Positions 27,091 to 35,006 of a stretch of DNA of 35,006 nt are shown here, one piece after another. This DNA is from Arenimonas sp. GDDSR-1 (GTDB lineage Bacteria > Pseudomonadota > Gammaproteobacteria > Xanthomonadales > Xanthomonadaceae). The stretch lies in contig NZ_JAPDUI010000022.1 in assembly GCF_025980345.1 (NCBI RefSeq), forward strand, positions 1-35,006. The letters run 5' to 3'. The first letter of the stretch is position 1, and every line of letters begins with the position of its first letter. Below the pieces are notes generated by a model. That model saw only the letters and a program-made list of their open reading frames with translations, did no database searches and had not been told where the DNA came from. The position numbers were made by a program, and so were the translations under genes.

Positions 27091-29803
27091 GGCCTTGCCG
27101 CCGGTTCTGGCCGCACTGCTGGCCGATCATCCCCGCAATGCTCCGCCGCCCGAGGCGCTCGCGCGACTTGCCGAGGTGTCCGATTTCGCCGTTGAGGTCC
27201 TGGTCCAGCAGCCCGGGCTGCTGGCCGGACTCGATGAACCGCTGCAGCCCCTTCACCTTCCTGAGGACGTGGAGTCCGAGTGGCCGGTGCGCATCCGCCG
27301 CTGGCGGCGTGCGCAATCGCTGAAATTGATCTGGCGGGATGTCTGCGGCACCGATACGGTGGAGCAGACCCTTGCCGGCAGCACCTGGATCGCCGAACAG
27401 GCCCTGCAGGCCGGATTCGCGGCCATCGATGCCCGGATGCGGCGCAGTCACGGCACGGTCCGTGACGGCGAGGGCGTTGAACAGCACATGACCGTGCTCG
27501 CCCTCGGCAAGCTCGGCGGCGGTGAGTTGAACTTCTCGTCGGATGTCGATCTGGTCTATGCCTTCAGCGGCCATGGCATCAGCGACGGCGAACGCCCGAT
27601 CGCGGCGGAAGCGTATTTCACCCGGCTCGGCCAGCGTCTGGCCAATCTGCTCGATGAGGTGACGGCCGAAGGCTTCTGCCACCGGGTCGACCTGCGGCTG
27701 CGCCCGTTCGGTGCCAGCGGCCGCCTGTTGCTGTCGTTCAACGCCATGGAGCAGTACTTCCAGAGCGCCGGGCGTGATTGGGAACGCTACGCCTGGCTGA
27801 AGGCGCGCCCCGTGGCGGGCGATGCCGCCACCGGCTGGCGTCTGCTCGACATGCTGCGTCCGTTCGTATTCCGGCGTTATCTCGACTTCACCGCGATCGA
27901 CGGTCTGCGCGAGATGAAGGCGAAGATCGAAGCGGAAGTGCAGCGCCGCGACAAGCATGACGATCTCAAGCTCGGGCCGGGCGGCATCCGCGAAATCGAA
28001 TTCTACGTACAGGCCCTGCAGATCATCTACGGCGGCCGCCATCCGGAATTGCAGGTCAAGGGACTGCTGGAAGGATTGCTGCGGCTGCGCGAGGCCGGCC
28101 TGATCGCGCCGGACGCGGCGGAAAGCCTGCGTTCCGCCTATGTGTTCCTCCGGCGTCTTGAAAACCGCGTGCAGATGATGGCGGACGCGCAGGTACACCG
28201 GCTCCCCGACGCACCCGCATTGCAGCAACGGCTCGCCCGGGGGCTGGCTTACCCCGACATGCCGGCACTGCGGGTCGATCTGGAGCGTCACCGCGCAACG
28301 GTCGAGCAGCTTTTCGCCGGATTGCTCGGCGGGCCGGCCGGGCCCGCTGCGGAATCGGCGTCCGGCAGTGATCTGCCGTCGCTGGGTTTTGCCGACGCAG
28401 GTCGCCATGCCGAGCGGCTGGCGGCGCTGTTCGAGAGTGCAGCGGCGCAGGCCCTGGCCGACCGTTCGAAACAGCGGCTGCAACGCGTGGCCACGGCACT
28501 GACGCAAGCCTGCAGCAGCGCGCGCCGCCCGGATGACTGCCTTGCCCATGCCATCAGCTTCCTGCAGGCCACGCTCAAACGCAGCAGTTACATCGCCCTG
28601 CTCGACGAACAGCCGAATGCGCTCCGACGCGTGGTCGATGTTTTCGATGAAAGCCCATGGATGGCGCAGCAGCTGATCGACTATCCGCTGTTGCTGGATG
28701 AATTGCTGGACAGCCGCATCATCGCCCGCGGTTTCGATGCCCAGACGCTGCCGACGCAGATCGAGGCCCGCCTGGCCGGCCATGCGGACGATGCCGAGGC
28801 CGCGCTGCTGGCCTTGAACGAGTCCAGGCTCAGTCTGGCATTCAAGATCGCCTACCACGTCCTGTTCCACGGCATGGCCGCCACCGAGGCCAGCCGGCTG
28901 CTGACCCAGCTGGCTGAGCAGATGCTCGGCCATTGCAACCGCATTGCCGCCGCCGAAATCCGCCGCCAGCACGGCACGGTTCCGGATTCGGCATTTGCGG
29001 TCATCGGCTACGGCAGTCTCGGCGCGTCCGGCCTGTCCTTCAATTCGGATCTCGATCTGGTGTTTCTCAACCGGGTCGGACCGGTACAGGCCAGCGACGG
29101 CGCCCGCAGTCTGGATGCTTCGCGCTATTTCCTGAGGCAGGCGCAGAAATTGATCGCATTGCTGGATCTGACCACTTCGGCAGGAAGCCTGTATGAAGCC
29201 GACATCCGGCTGCGTCCGGATGGTGCCAAGGGTCTGCTGGTCAGTACGCTCGACAGTTTCGCGGCCTACCAGAAGCAACGCGCCTGGATCTGGGAGCTGC
29301 AGGCGCTGGTCCGTGCCCGCGCGGTGGCCGGCGACGCCACTCTATGCGCGGCGTTCGAAGGACTGCGTGCGCAGATCCTTTGTTCGGCGCGTGAGCACGC
29401 GCACCTCCATGCCGAAATCACCGCCATGCGGCATCGCATGCGCACGGAATTGGATCGCAGTCGTGACGACCGCTTCGATCTCAAGCACGGATCCGGCGGT
29501 CTGACCGATATCGAGTTTTTCCTGCAGGCTCAGGTGCTGATGCACGCCGCGGCCTGTCCGGAGCTGGTCGCTCACCGTGACAGCATCGCGCTTGCGCGGG
29601 CTCTGGCCGATTGCGGCCGGATCGGTGCCGACGAGGCCGCGCAACTGGCGGCCGCGGTCGAAACGCTGCAGGCTGTGAGCCTGCGTTGCCATCTGGCCCT
29701 GCAACCGCGCGTTGTGGCGGCGGACGCCGCCGTCCGCGATGTGCGTCGGCAGGTCGGCGCCATTCTGGCGCGTCACGGCTTCGATTTCGCAGAACCGCAA
29801 TAA
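27080..29803 (+). CDS. glnE: Bifunctional glutamine synthetase adenylyltransferase/deadenylylase
   Basis: 907 aa (enterobacterial GlnE about 946). It adenylylates and de-adenylylates glutamine synthetase under PII control. Seen: two nucleotidyltransferase halves, an N-terminal deadenylylase site with SDVDLV (D155, D157) and KLGPGGIREIEF, and a C-terminal adenylylase site with GYGSLGASGLSFNSDLDLVF (643-662; D657, D659) and KHGSGGLTDIEFFLQ. Both active-site Asp pairs are intact. The only in-frame start upstream of the conserved sequence is TTG 27080, inside the end of the mgtE-like gene; TTG 27095 is an alternative. No in-frame ATG or GTG exists before it, so coupling to the upstream gene is likely. 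Confidence 0.95.
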   Translation: MSYKALPPVLAALLADHPRNAPPPEALARLAEVSDFAVEVLVQQPGLLAGLDEPLQPLHLPEDVESEWPVRIRRWRRAQSLKLIWRDVCGTDTVEQTLAGSTWIAEQALQAGFAAIDARMRRSHGTVRDGEGVEQHMTVLALGKLGGGELNFSSDVDLVYAFSGHGISDGERPIAAEAYFTRLGQRLANLLDEVTAEGFCHRVDLRLRPFGASGRLLLSFNAMEQYFQSAGRDWERYAWLKARPVAGDAATGWRLLDMLRPFVFRRYLDFTAIDGLREMKAKIEAEVQRRDKHDDLKLGPGGIREIEFYVQALQIIYGGRHPELQVKGLLEGLLRLREAGLIAPDAAESLRSAYVFLRRLENRVQMMADAQVHRLPDAPALQQRLARGLAYPDMPALRVDLERHRATVEQLFAGLLGGPAGPAAESASGSDLPSLGFADAGRHAERLAALFESAAAQALADRSKQRLQRVATALTQACSSARRPDDCLAHAISFLQATLKRSSYIALLDEQPNALRRVVDVFDESPWMAQQLIDYPLLLDELLDSRIIARGFDAQTLPTQIEARLAGHADDAEAALLALNESRLSLAFKIAYHVLFHGMAATEASRLLTQLAEQMLGHCNRIAAAEIRRQHGTVPDSAFAVIGYGSLGASGLSFNSDLDLVFLNRVGPVQASDGARSLDASRYFLRQAQKLIALLDLTTSAGSLYEADIRLRPDGAKGLLVSTLDSFAAYQKQRAWIWELQALVRARAVAGDATLCAAFEGLRAQILCSAREHAHLHAEITAMRHRMRTELDRSRDDRFDLKHGSGGLTDIEFFLQAQVLMHAAACPELVAHRDSIALARALADCGRIGADEAAQLAAAVETLQAVSLRCHLALQPRVVAADAAVRDVRRQVGAILARHGFDFAEPQ

Positions 29804-29927
29804 TCCCATAATCGGAACAATCTTTTGATTTGTTGCGCTTACTGCTCCGCCGGATTTCCCGTACCATGAATTTCCCTCGCAGGCATTCCGTTGTCCGGCA
29901 TGCCGCATCCATCGCCCCGGAGAACCC

Positions 29928-30518
29928 ATGAGAACCGCCCTCAACCCTGCCGCGCTCGATCAGCTGTTCGGCAACGCCCGCACCCACAACGTCTGGCAGG
30001 ATACGCCGGTGTCGGATGCGCAGCTGCAGGCCATCTATGAACAGACCAAATGGGGCCCGACCGCCGCCAATAGCTGTCCGGCGCGTTTCGTGTTCGTGAA
30101 ATCGGCCGAAGCCAAAGCCAAGCTGGCACCGGCACTCGATGAAGGCAACCGCGCCAAGACCCTGCAGGCCCCGGTCAATGTCATCGTCGCCATCGACTTC
30201 GCGTTTTACGAGCAGCTGCCCAAGCTGTTTCCGCATGTCGATGCGCGCAGCTGGTTCGCCGGCAATGATGCCCTGATCCAGACCGCTGCGGTACGCAACG
30301 GCAATCTGCAGGGCGCCTATTTCATGCTCGCCGCGCGTGCCATGGGCCTGGATTGCGGTCCGATGTCGGGCTTCAACAATGCCATGGTCGACGAAGCCTT
30401 CTTCGCCGGCACCCCCTGGAAATCCAACTTCCTGATCAATCTCGGCTACGGCGACGACAGCAAGCTGTTCCCGCGCTCGCCCCGCCTTGAATTCGACGAA
30501 GCCTGCCGCATACTCTGA
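29928..30518 (+). CDS. Malonic semialdehyde reductase (RutE-like nitroreductase)
   Basis: 196 aa FMN-dependent NAD(P)H oxidoreductase. RutE reduces malonic semialdehyde to 3-hydroxypropionate at the end of pyrimidine-ring degradation. Seen: N-terminus [35 protein letters not shown], and the C-terminal [12 protein letters not shown] and NLGYGD blocks. No other rut genes are adjacent, so the physiological substrate is uncertain. A strong GGAG lies 7 nt before the ATG. The 124-bp upstream gap has AT-rich sequence (29804-29840) that may hold a promoter, but I found no convincing -35/-10 pair. Confidence 0.88.
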   Translation: MRTALNPAALDQLFGNARTHNVWQDTPVSDAQLQAIYEQTKWGPTAANSCPARFVFVKSAEAKAKLAPALDEGNRAKTLQAPVNVIVAIDFAFYEQLPKLFPHVDARSWFAGNDALIQTAAVRNGNLQGAYFMLAARAMGLDCGPMSGFNNAMVDEAFFAGTPWKSNFLINLGYGDDSKLFPRSPRLEFDEACRIL

Positions 30519-30557
30519 CTGCAATCCCCCTTTCCGCCACCCAACCGAGGAATTCCC

Positions 30558-31127
30558 ATGAAAAAATACGCCCTGCTCGCCCTGGCCGCCTTTGCTTTCG
30601 CCGGCACCGCCGATGCCGCCAAATACGCCATCGATCCCGGCCATACCCAGGTCCAGTTCTCCTACAACCACTTCGGCTTTTCCAACATCACCGGCCGCTT
30701 CGACCAGATCAGCGGTGAATTCGATCTGGATACCGCCGATCTGGCCAAGTCGAAAATTTCCGTGGAAATTCCGATCGCCTCCATTTCCACCGGCGTCAGC
30801 AAGCTCGACCAGCACCTGCAGAGCGCCGATTTCTTCGATGCCGCCAAATACCCGACCGCCAGCTTCAAGAGCAAATCGGTGCATGTGGCCAGTGCCAAGG
30901 AACTGCATGTCAGCGGCGACCTGACCATCCATGGCGTCACCAAGCCGGCCACCTTGACCGTCAAGGTCAATGGCATCGGCAACCATCCGATGAAGAAGAT
31001 TCCGGCCGCCGGCTTCGATGCCAGCACCGTGATCAAGCGTTCCGATTTCGGCGTCGGCGCCTATGTGCCGGCGGTCAGCGACGAGGTCCGCATCAACATC
31101 ACGCTGGAAGCCACCGAGGCCAAGTAA
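30558..31127 (+). CDS. YceI family periplasmic protein
   Basis: 189 aa. Seen: a signal peptide (1-20, cleavage after ADA), then the YceI lipocalin-like beta barrel with AKYAIDPGHTQVQFSYNHFG, TGRFDQISGEFDLD, HLQSADFFDAAKYPTASF and GDLTIHGVTKPATL. YceI proteins bind isoprenoid-type lipids; the role is thought to be lipid binding or transport, and some members are stress-induced. A GAGG ribosome site is present. It lies 39 bp after the nitroreductase gene and is closed by an intrinsic terminator. Confidence 0.95.
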   Translation: MKKYALLALAAFAFAGTADAAKYAIDPGHTQVQFSYNHFGFSNITGRFDQISGEFDLDTADLAKSKISVEIPIASISTGVSKLDQHLQSADFFDAAKYPTASFKSKSVHVASAKELHVSGDLTIHGVTKPATLTVKVNGIGNHPMKKIPAAGFDASTVIKRSDFGVGAYVPAVSDEVRINITLEATEAK

Positions 31128-31150
31128 GGCCCCGTTGCCGCCTGTCGCGA

Positions 31151-31178
31151 CAAAACCCGCTGCGGCGGGTTTTGTTTT
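31151..31178 (+). terminator. Intrinsic terminator after yceI
   Basis: CAAAACCCGC, loop TGCG, GCGGGTTTTG: a perfect 10-bp stem (31151-31160 and 31165-31174) followed by TTTT. A short palindrome TGTCGCGACA (31143-31152) precedes it. Confidence 0.92.
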
Positions 31179-31205
31179 GCCGATTGCCGCCTGAACGGGT
31201 AAAAT
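31177..31205 (+). promoter_or_regulatory. Promoter of the zf-CHCC gene
   Basis: TTGCCG (31177-31182), a 17-bp spacer, TAAAAT (31200-31205): four and five consensus matches. The -35 begins inside the T-run of the yceI terminator. Predicted RNA start is near 31212, before an AGGAG and the ATG at 31231. Confidence 0.6.
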
Positions 31206-31230
31206 GGCCGCTCACACAGGAGTCCGCCGC

Positions 31231-31419
31231 ATGACCGCCAACGCCGCCAATACACCGAAAGAAACCGTGATTGAAGTGACGCGCGCGCAGCTGCCGCTGA
31301 CCTGCCCGACGCCGGACATGGCGCTGTGGAACCAGCATCCGAAAGTGGTCATTCCGATCGAGGCCACCGGCAGCGCCAAATGCCCTTACTGCGGCGCGGC
31401 CTACCGTCTGGCCGATTGA
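31231..31419 (+). CDS. zf-CHCC zinc-finger protein
   Basis: 62 aa. Seen: zinc ligands C25, H36, C51 and C54 (TCP, QHP, KCPYCGAAY), the arrangement of the zf-CHCC family related to mitochondrial complex I subunit NDUFS6. Its bacterial role is not established. ATG 31231 is chosen because AGGAG lies 8 nt upstream; an in-frame ATG at 31204 would lie in the -10 box. The stop is one base from the stop of the convergent acyltransferase gene. Confidence 0.85.
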   Translation: MTANAANTPKETVIEVTRAQLPLTCPTPDMALWNQHPKVVIPIEATGSAKCPYCGAAYRLAD

Positions 31420-31420
31420 T

Positions 31421-32323
31421 TCAGTACGGGCTGCGCCCGTCCGGCTGGCGCTTGAAACGCGCATGCAGCCACAGATACTGTTCCGGACAACGGCGGATCA
31501 TCGCTTCGAAAAGGGCCATGACGCGTGCGGTGTCGGCGACCGCATCGTCGCCCGGGAAGTCCTCGAGGATATTGCCGATTTCAATTTCGTAGCCGCCATC
31601 CGGCATGCGTCGGTGGAAAAACGGTACCACTGCGGCGCCGCTCAATTTCGCCAGCTGATGGGTCGAGGTCAAACTCCAGGCCGGGTTGCCGAAGAAGGGA
31701 ACGAACACGCTGTCGCCGCGGCGGGTTTCCTGATCGGGGGCGAACCAGAGAATGCCGCCCGATTTCAGATGGCGCAGCACGGCCCGCAATTCATCACGGG
31801 TATACATGGCGGCGGTGTAGGCACGCCGCCCTTCGCTGACGCTCCACTCGAAAGCGGGCGAATCGAAAGGACGGTACATGCCGCCGATGGCCGCATGCCG
31901 GGCAAGGATCTTGACGCAGTATTCCAGAGTCATCAGATGCGCCGAGACCAACAGCACGCCTTTGCCGCGGGCCTGGGCGGCCTGCAGATGCTGCAGACCC
32001 TGAATCGGCGTCGCCGCATCGGCCGGACGAAGATTTCCCCACCAGCCGCGCGCGAATTCAAACAGCGAGAAGGCCATGGAGTCGAAGCTGTCCCGCCAGA
32101 GTTTTTCCTGTGCGGTTTCGTCCAGCCCGGGAAAGCACAGCCGGATGTTGGTTCGCGCGATATGCCCGCGTTCGCGCATCAGCAGGCGCATCAGCCGCGC
32201 CAGCAGCCAGGCCAGCGGACGGTAACAGGCCCAGGGCAGGTGCGCGATCAGCCAGCCGCAGCCGATGCCGATCCAGGACGGCAGGTGCGCAAACAGGGCG
32301 GGGCGGGGCGAGGGCTGCGGCAC
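31421..32323 (-). CDS. LpxL/HtrB-type lipid A acyltransferase
   Basis: 300 aa inner-membrane enzyme that adds a secondary acyl chain to Kdo2-lipid IVA or its derivative. Seen: a hydrophobic N-terminal anchor (about 15-45), the catalytic HX4E motif (H129-E134 in SAHLMTLEYC), and the blocks MYRPFDSPAFEW, WFAPDQE and SVFVPFFGNPAWS. This is the lauroyl/myristoyl acyltransferase family; the acyl chain used cannot be told. The start is GTG 32323. It stands back to back with waaA, the Kdo transferase that makes its likely acceptor. Confidence 0.92.
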   Translation of the reverse strand: MPQPSPRPALFAHLPSWIGIGCGWLIAHLPWACYRPLAWLLARLMRLLMRERGHIARTNIRLCFPGLDETAQEKLWRDSFDSMAFSLFEFARGWWGNLRPADAATPIQGLQHLQAAQARGKGVLLVSAHLMTLEYCVKILARHAAIGGMYRPFDSPAFEWSVSEGRRAYTAAMYTRDELRAVLRHLKSGGILWFAPDQETRRGDSVFVPFFGNPAWSLTSTHQLAKLSGAAVVPFFHRRMPDGGYEIEIGNILEDFPGDDAVADTARVMALFEAMIRRCPEQYLWLHARFKRQPDGRSPY

Positions 32324-32340
32324 GTGCAGTGTCCTAGGTT

Positions 32341-33648
32341 ATGCTTATCCAAATGGCTTCCGTATCTTATCCCATCCTTCCGCGCCTGATGTACGCCGCC
32401 CTGTGGCTGTTGGCGCTTCCGGCCGTCATCCTGCTGCTGCTTTTCCGCAGTCTGGCGCAACCGGGCTACCGGCGCCATCTGTCCGAACGGTTCGCCGTGT
32501 ATCCGTCCGCTTCTGCCGCGGCGCCGCTGTGGTGCCATGCCGCTTCCCTGGGCGAGGTGCATGCCCTGAAACCCCTGCTCTTGGCCCTGCGTGCCGATTT
32601 CCCGGACCTGCCGCTGTTGATCACCTGCCAAACCCCGGCCGGCCGACAGGCCGCGCAGGCGCTCAAGCTCGCGGCCTGCAGCACGGTGTATCTGCCGATC
32701 GATCTGCGTTGGCTCACGCGCCGGTTTCTCGCCCATTTCCGTCCGCGCGCCGCCTTGATCGTGGAAACCGAAATCTGGCCGAATCTTTTTCAGGCCGCGC
32801 AGCGCGCCGGCATTCCCGTGATGATGGTCAACGCCCGCATGACCGAGCGTTCGTTGCGCCGTTACCGCCGGTTCGGCGGTGTGTTCCGGGGTGCCTTGTC
32901 GATCCCCGAGGCCATTCTGTGCCAAAGCGCTGCCGATGCCGCGCGGTTTGTTGCCGCCGGTGCCGCTGCCGATGCCGTGTCGGTCACCGGAAATCTGAAA
33001 TGGGATCTGGCAGGGGATGCTGAAACGCAGACCTCCGGCCTTCGCCGTCGTGCGGCCTGGACGCAAACGCCGGTCTGGATGGCCGCCAGTACCCACCCGG
33101 AGGAAGAAGCCGCGGTGCTGGCGGCGCATGCCGCGGTGCTGGAACAGTGGCCCTCGGCCTTGTTGATCTGGGCGCCGCGGCATCCCGAGCGCTTTGCCGC
33201 GGCGGCAGCGCTGGCCGAGTCCCGGGGCCTCCGCGTGCGGCGACGCAGCCGTCAGCCGGAACCTTCCGCGCAAGCGCAGGTGTTCGTGATCGATACGCTC
33301 GGCGAGCTGCGCAGCTTCATGCCCGGCATGGATCTGGTTTTCGTCGGCGGCAGTTTGCAGGCCATCGGCGGTCACAATGTGCTGGAGCCGGCGGCGGCCG
33401 GCGTGCCGGTGCTGGTCGGTCCGCATACGGCGCATTTCGCCGACAGCGTGGCGGCGCTTGCCGATGCCGGCGGTCTGCTTCAGGTGGCCGATGCCGATGA
33501 CCTGCGACAGTGCGTGACGGCACTGCTCGACGATGCCGCCCGGCGCACGGCCATGGCCTCGGCCAACATCAGTTGCGTGATGGCCAACCGCGGAGCGCTG
33601 GAAAAAACAAAGGCACGGGTTTCCCCGTGCCTTGGCTCGGCCGGTTGA
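32341..33648 (+). CDS. waaA: 3-deoxy-D-manno-octulosonic acid (Kdo) transferase
   Basis: 435 aa. It attaches Kdo to lipid IVA at the inner face of the cytoplasmic membrane. Seen: an N-terminal membrane anchor (about 14-36), likely catalytic E72 in ASLGEVHALKP, VETEIWPN, and the GT-B donor-site region GGSLQAIGGHNVLEP (about 336-350) with GPHTAHF. Starts at ATG 32341, 32353 and 32389 are all possible; the first two have only weak AGG sites, and alignment with known WaaA would allow 32389. The last 14 residues (KTKARVSPCLGSAG) are encoded by the tolC terminator and do not look like a WaaA C-terminus. Confidence 0.93.
   Translation: MLIQMASVSYPILPRLMYAALWLLALPAVILLLLFRSLAQPGYRRHLSERFAVYPSASAAAPLWCHAASLGEVHALKPLLLALRADFPDLPLLITCQTPAGRQAAQALKLAACSTVYLPIDLRWLTRRFLAHFRPRAALIVETEIWPNLFQAAQRAGIPVMMVNARMTERSLRRYRRFGGVFRGALSIPEAILCQSAADAARFVAAGAAADAVSVTGNLKWDLAGDAETQTSGLRRRAAWTQTPVWMAASTHPEEEAAVLAAHAAVLEQWPSALLIWAPRHPERFAAAAALAESRGLRVRRRSRQPEPSAQAQVFVIDTLGELRSFMPGMDLVFVGGSLQAIGGHNVLEPAAAGVPVLVGPHTAHFADSVAALADAGGLLQVADADDLRQCVTALLDDAARRTAMASANISCVMANRGALEKTKARVSPCLGSAG
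33602..33633 (-). terminator. Intrinsic terminator of tolC, inside the 3' end of waaA
   Basis: Read leftward: AAGGCACGGG, GAAA loop, CCCGTGCCTT (33633 to 33610), then TGTTTTTT (33609 to 33602). A perfect 10-bp stem with a GNRA loop and T-run, 25 bp after the tolC stop. The same bases encode the last residues of waaA on the other strand. Confidence 0.9.
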
Positions 33649-33658
33649 TTGACCGGAA

Positions 33659-35006
33659 TTACTGCAGTTTGGCTTCGGCGTCTTCGGTCAGGAAGCGGTT
33701 GACCGCTTCGACATCGCTCACTTCCAGCGTACCGGCAGCCTGCTTCAGGCGCAGGGTGTTGACCAGATAGTTGTGGCGCGCACGCGAGTATTCACGGGCA
33801 GCGGTGAACAGCTGCTGCTGTGCCAGCAATACGTCGACGATGGTGCGCGTGCCGACTTCCAGACCGACTTCGCCGGCTTCCAGCGCGGATTTCGCGGAAA
33901 CCACCGCCAGACGACGGGCCTCGACTTCGGCCAGACCGGATTCCAGGTTGCGATCGGCATTGCGGACCTGACGCGCGATCTGGCGCTTGGTCTGTTCCAG
34001 CTGCTCGGCGGCGATGTCGCGGGTGGAAACGGCTTGGCGCACGCGGGACTGGGTGGCGCCGCCGGCGAAAATCGGCACGACCAAGGCCACGTTGACGCCG
34101 GTCGAGGTCGAATCCTTGGCCGAGAACGGACCGGTGTTGCCGTCTTTCAGGGTGCTGTCGCTCCAGCTGGCGCTGGCATCCAGATACGGCAGGTGGCCGG
34201 AACGGGCCAGACGGACATCGTCTTCGGCCGCTTTCAGCGCGCTTTCGCGGGCAATCACGTTCGGATTGTTGGTCAGGGCATCATTGACCAGTTCTTCGGT
34301 CGGTTTGCGGGCTTCGCCGACCGGCTGGAAATCATTCGGCAGGCCTTTGATGCGCGACTCCGGCAGCGGGCCGGTGATTTCGAGCAGGGCTTCGCGGGCA
34401 TCGATCAGCGCATTGCCGGCCAGAATGGTATTGGCACGCGAGGAATCGTAACGGGCACGGGCTTCATGCACGTCGGTAATCGGTGCCAGACCGACTTCCA
34501 GGCGCTTCTCGGCCTGATCGAGCTGACGTTTGACCGCGCGCTCTTCGGCACGCGATGCGGCCAGACTGTCGATGGCGGTGAGCACGTTGAAGTAGGCTTC
34601 CGAGACGCGGATGATCAGGCTGTCGTTGGCCGAATCCAGTTCCGAATCCGATTGCAGGGCGCGGGCTTTGCTGCCCGAAAGCCGGGCATAGTTGCCGTAG
34701 TTGTAAATGCTCTGGCTCAGGCTGGCGCTGTTCTGCTGCTGGGTGCTCGAGCTGCTGAAGGTGGTGTTGTTGTTCAGGGTGCCGTCGGTATCGTTCTTGT
34801 TCAGGCTCATGCGGCCGTTGATCTGCGGCAGCAGACTGGAGCGCGACTGCACCACGCCCTCTTTGGAGATGGCGTTCTGCGATTCACTGATGGCCAGCGT
34901 CGGATCGCCTTGACGGGCCTGGGTGTAGGACTGGACCAGATCGACGGCGAAAGCCGGCGAACCGCTCAGTGCCAGGGCGGTGGCCAAAGCCAGGGGGGTC
35001 GCTTTG
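33659..35006 (-). CDS. tolC: TolC family outer-membrane efflux protein (5' end outside window)
   Basis: At least 448 residues visible. TolC forms the outer-membrane channel-tunnel used by drug efflux pumps and type I secretion. Seen: the end of a signal peptide (LALSGSPAFA, then mature VDLVQSYTQARQGDPTL), two repeats of the outer-membrane efflux domain with long coiled-coil helices, LPQINGRMS, VSEAYFNVL, NPNVIARESALKAAEDDVRLA and VVPIFAGGATQSRVRQA. The reading frame stays open to the window edge (codons for Lys-Ala-Thr-Pro-Leu before the TTG at 34987), so the start lies beyond 35006. The stop is 10 bp from the convergent waaA stop. Its terminator is inside waaA. Confidence 0.94.
   Translation of the reverse strand, partial: KATPLALATALALSGSPAFAVDLVQSYTQARQGDPTLAISESQNAISKEGVVQSRSSLLPQINGRMSLNKNDTDGTLNNNTTFSSSSTQQQNSASLSQSIYNYGNYARLSGSKARALQSDSELDSANDSLIIRVSEAYFNVLTAIDSLAASRAEERAVKRQLDQAEKRLEVGLAPITDVHEARARYDSSRANTILAGNALIDAREALLEITGPLPESRIKGLPNDFQPVGEARKPTEELVNDALTNNPNVIARESALKAAEDDVRLARSGHLPYLDASASWSDSTLKDGNTGPFSAKDSTSTGVNVALVVPIFAGGATQSRVRQAVSTRDIAAEQLEQTKRQIARQVRNADRNLESGLAEVEARRLAVVSAKSALEAGEVGLEVGTRTIVDVLLAQQQLFTAAREYSRARHNYLVNTLRLKQAAGTLEVSDVEAVNRFLTEDAEAKLQ

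Noticed and set aside
29804..29927. Promoter in the glnE-nitroreductase gap
   Set aside because: TTACTG-N17-TACCAT can be drawn, but it matches the -35 consensus in only two positions.
27044..30986. Long minus-strand open frames across glnE, the nitroreductase gene and yceI
   Set aside because: The sense-strand genes have intact catalytic motifs and ribosome sites; the antisense frames have none.
34985..34987. TTG 34987 as the tolC start
   Set aside because: The frame continues open to the window edge and encodes more of a signal peptide (Ala/Leu-rich after a Lys), so the real start is outside the window.

Overview
The window is a dense, GC-rich chromosomal segment of housekeeping genes. 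I infer a gammaproteobacterium of the Xanthomonadales/Lysobacterales type. The reasons are the order accB-accC-prmA-DUF3426-fis-purH-purD, a DUF6776-type membrane protein beside a bactofilin, AmpE and NudC together, a multi-receiver EAL regulator, waaA beside tolC, and a groESL operon with both a sigma-32-type promoter and a CIRCE operator. This is inference from gene content; I saw no rRNA, tRNA, CRISPR array, insertion sequence, phage gene or attachment site. No stretch longer than about 300 bases lacks a gene.

Left part (1-6781): ppk2 (polyphosphate kinase 2 with a histone-H1-like basic tail) and rppH (RNA pyrophosphohydrolase) run rightward. They meet, stop codon against stop codon, a leftward two-gene signalling operon: a double-receiver protein with degenerate GGDEF and EAL domains, followed by a hybrid histidine kinase (HisKA-HATPase-REC-Hpt).

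6966-10286: a rightward five-gene cluster with DUF6776-like protein, bactofilin, erpA (Fe-S insertion), nudC (NADH pyrophosphatase) and ampE. It faces an unrecognised membrane protein (10293-10871).

10923-19818: leftward genes. An MFS-PlsC fusion is followed upstream by the long cluster aroQ-accB-accC-prmA-DUF3426-fis-purH-purD, which joins fatty-acid synthesis, ribosomal protein methylation, a nucleoid protein and purine synthesis. 19917-22615: a dsbD-tlpA-like pair for periplasmic disulfide reduction.

22616-22827 is the most structured intergenic region: four alternating copies of a 7-bp motif with a 26-bp period, a sigma-32-like promoter, a short palindrome and CIRCE, all ahead of groES-groEL. 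A strong terminator follows groEL.

24901-31419: a TraB/GumN-like protein that lacks the expected histidine, an MgtE-like transporter with an altered pore motif, glnE (GlnA adenylyltransferase), a RutE-like nitroreductase, a YceI protein with terminator, and a small zf-CHCC protein. 31421-35006: an LpxL-type acyltransferase (leftward), waaA (rightward) and tolC (leftward, running off the right edge). The tolC terminator lies inside the last codons of waaA.

I found no clearly novel multi-gene system. The best leads are the repeat array upstream of groESL/dsbD, the waaA/tolC terminator overlap, the degenerate GGDEF-EAL protein with its kinase, and the family members with altered key residues (TraB-like, MgtE-like).
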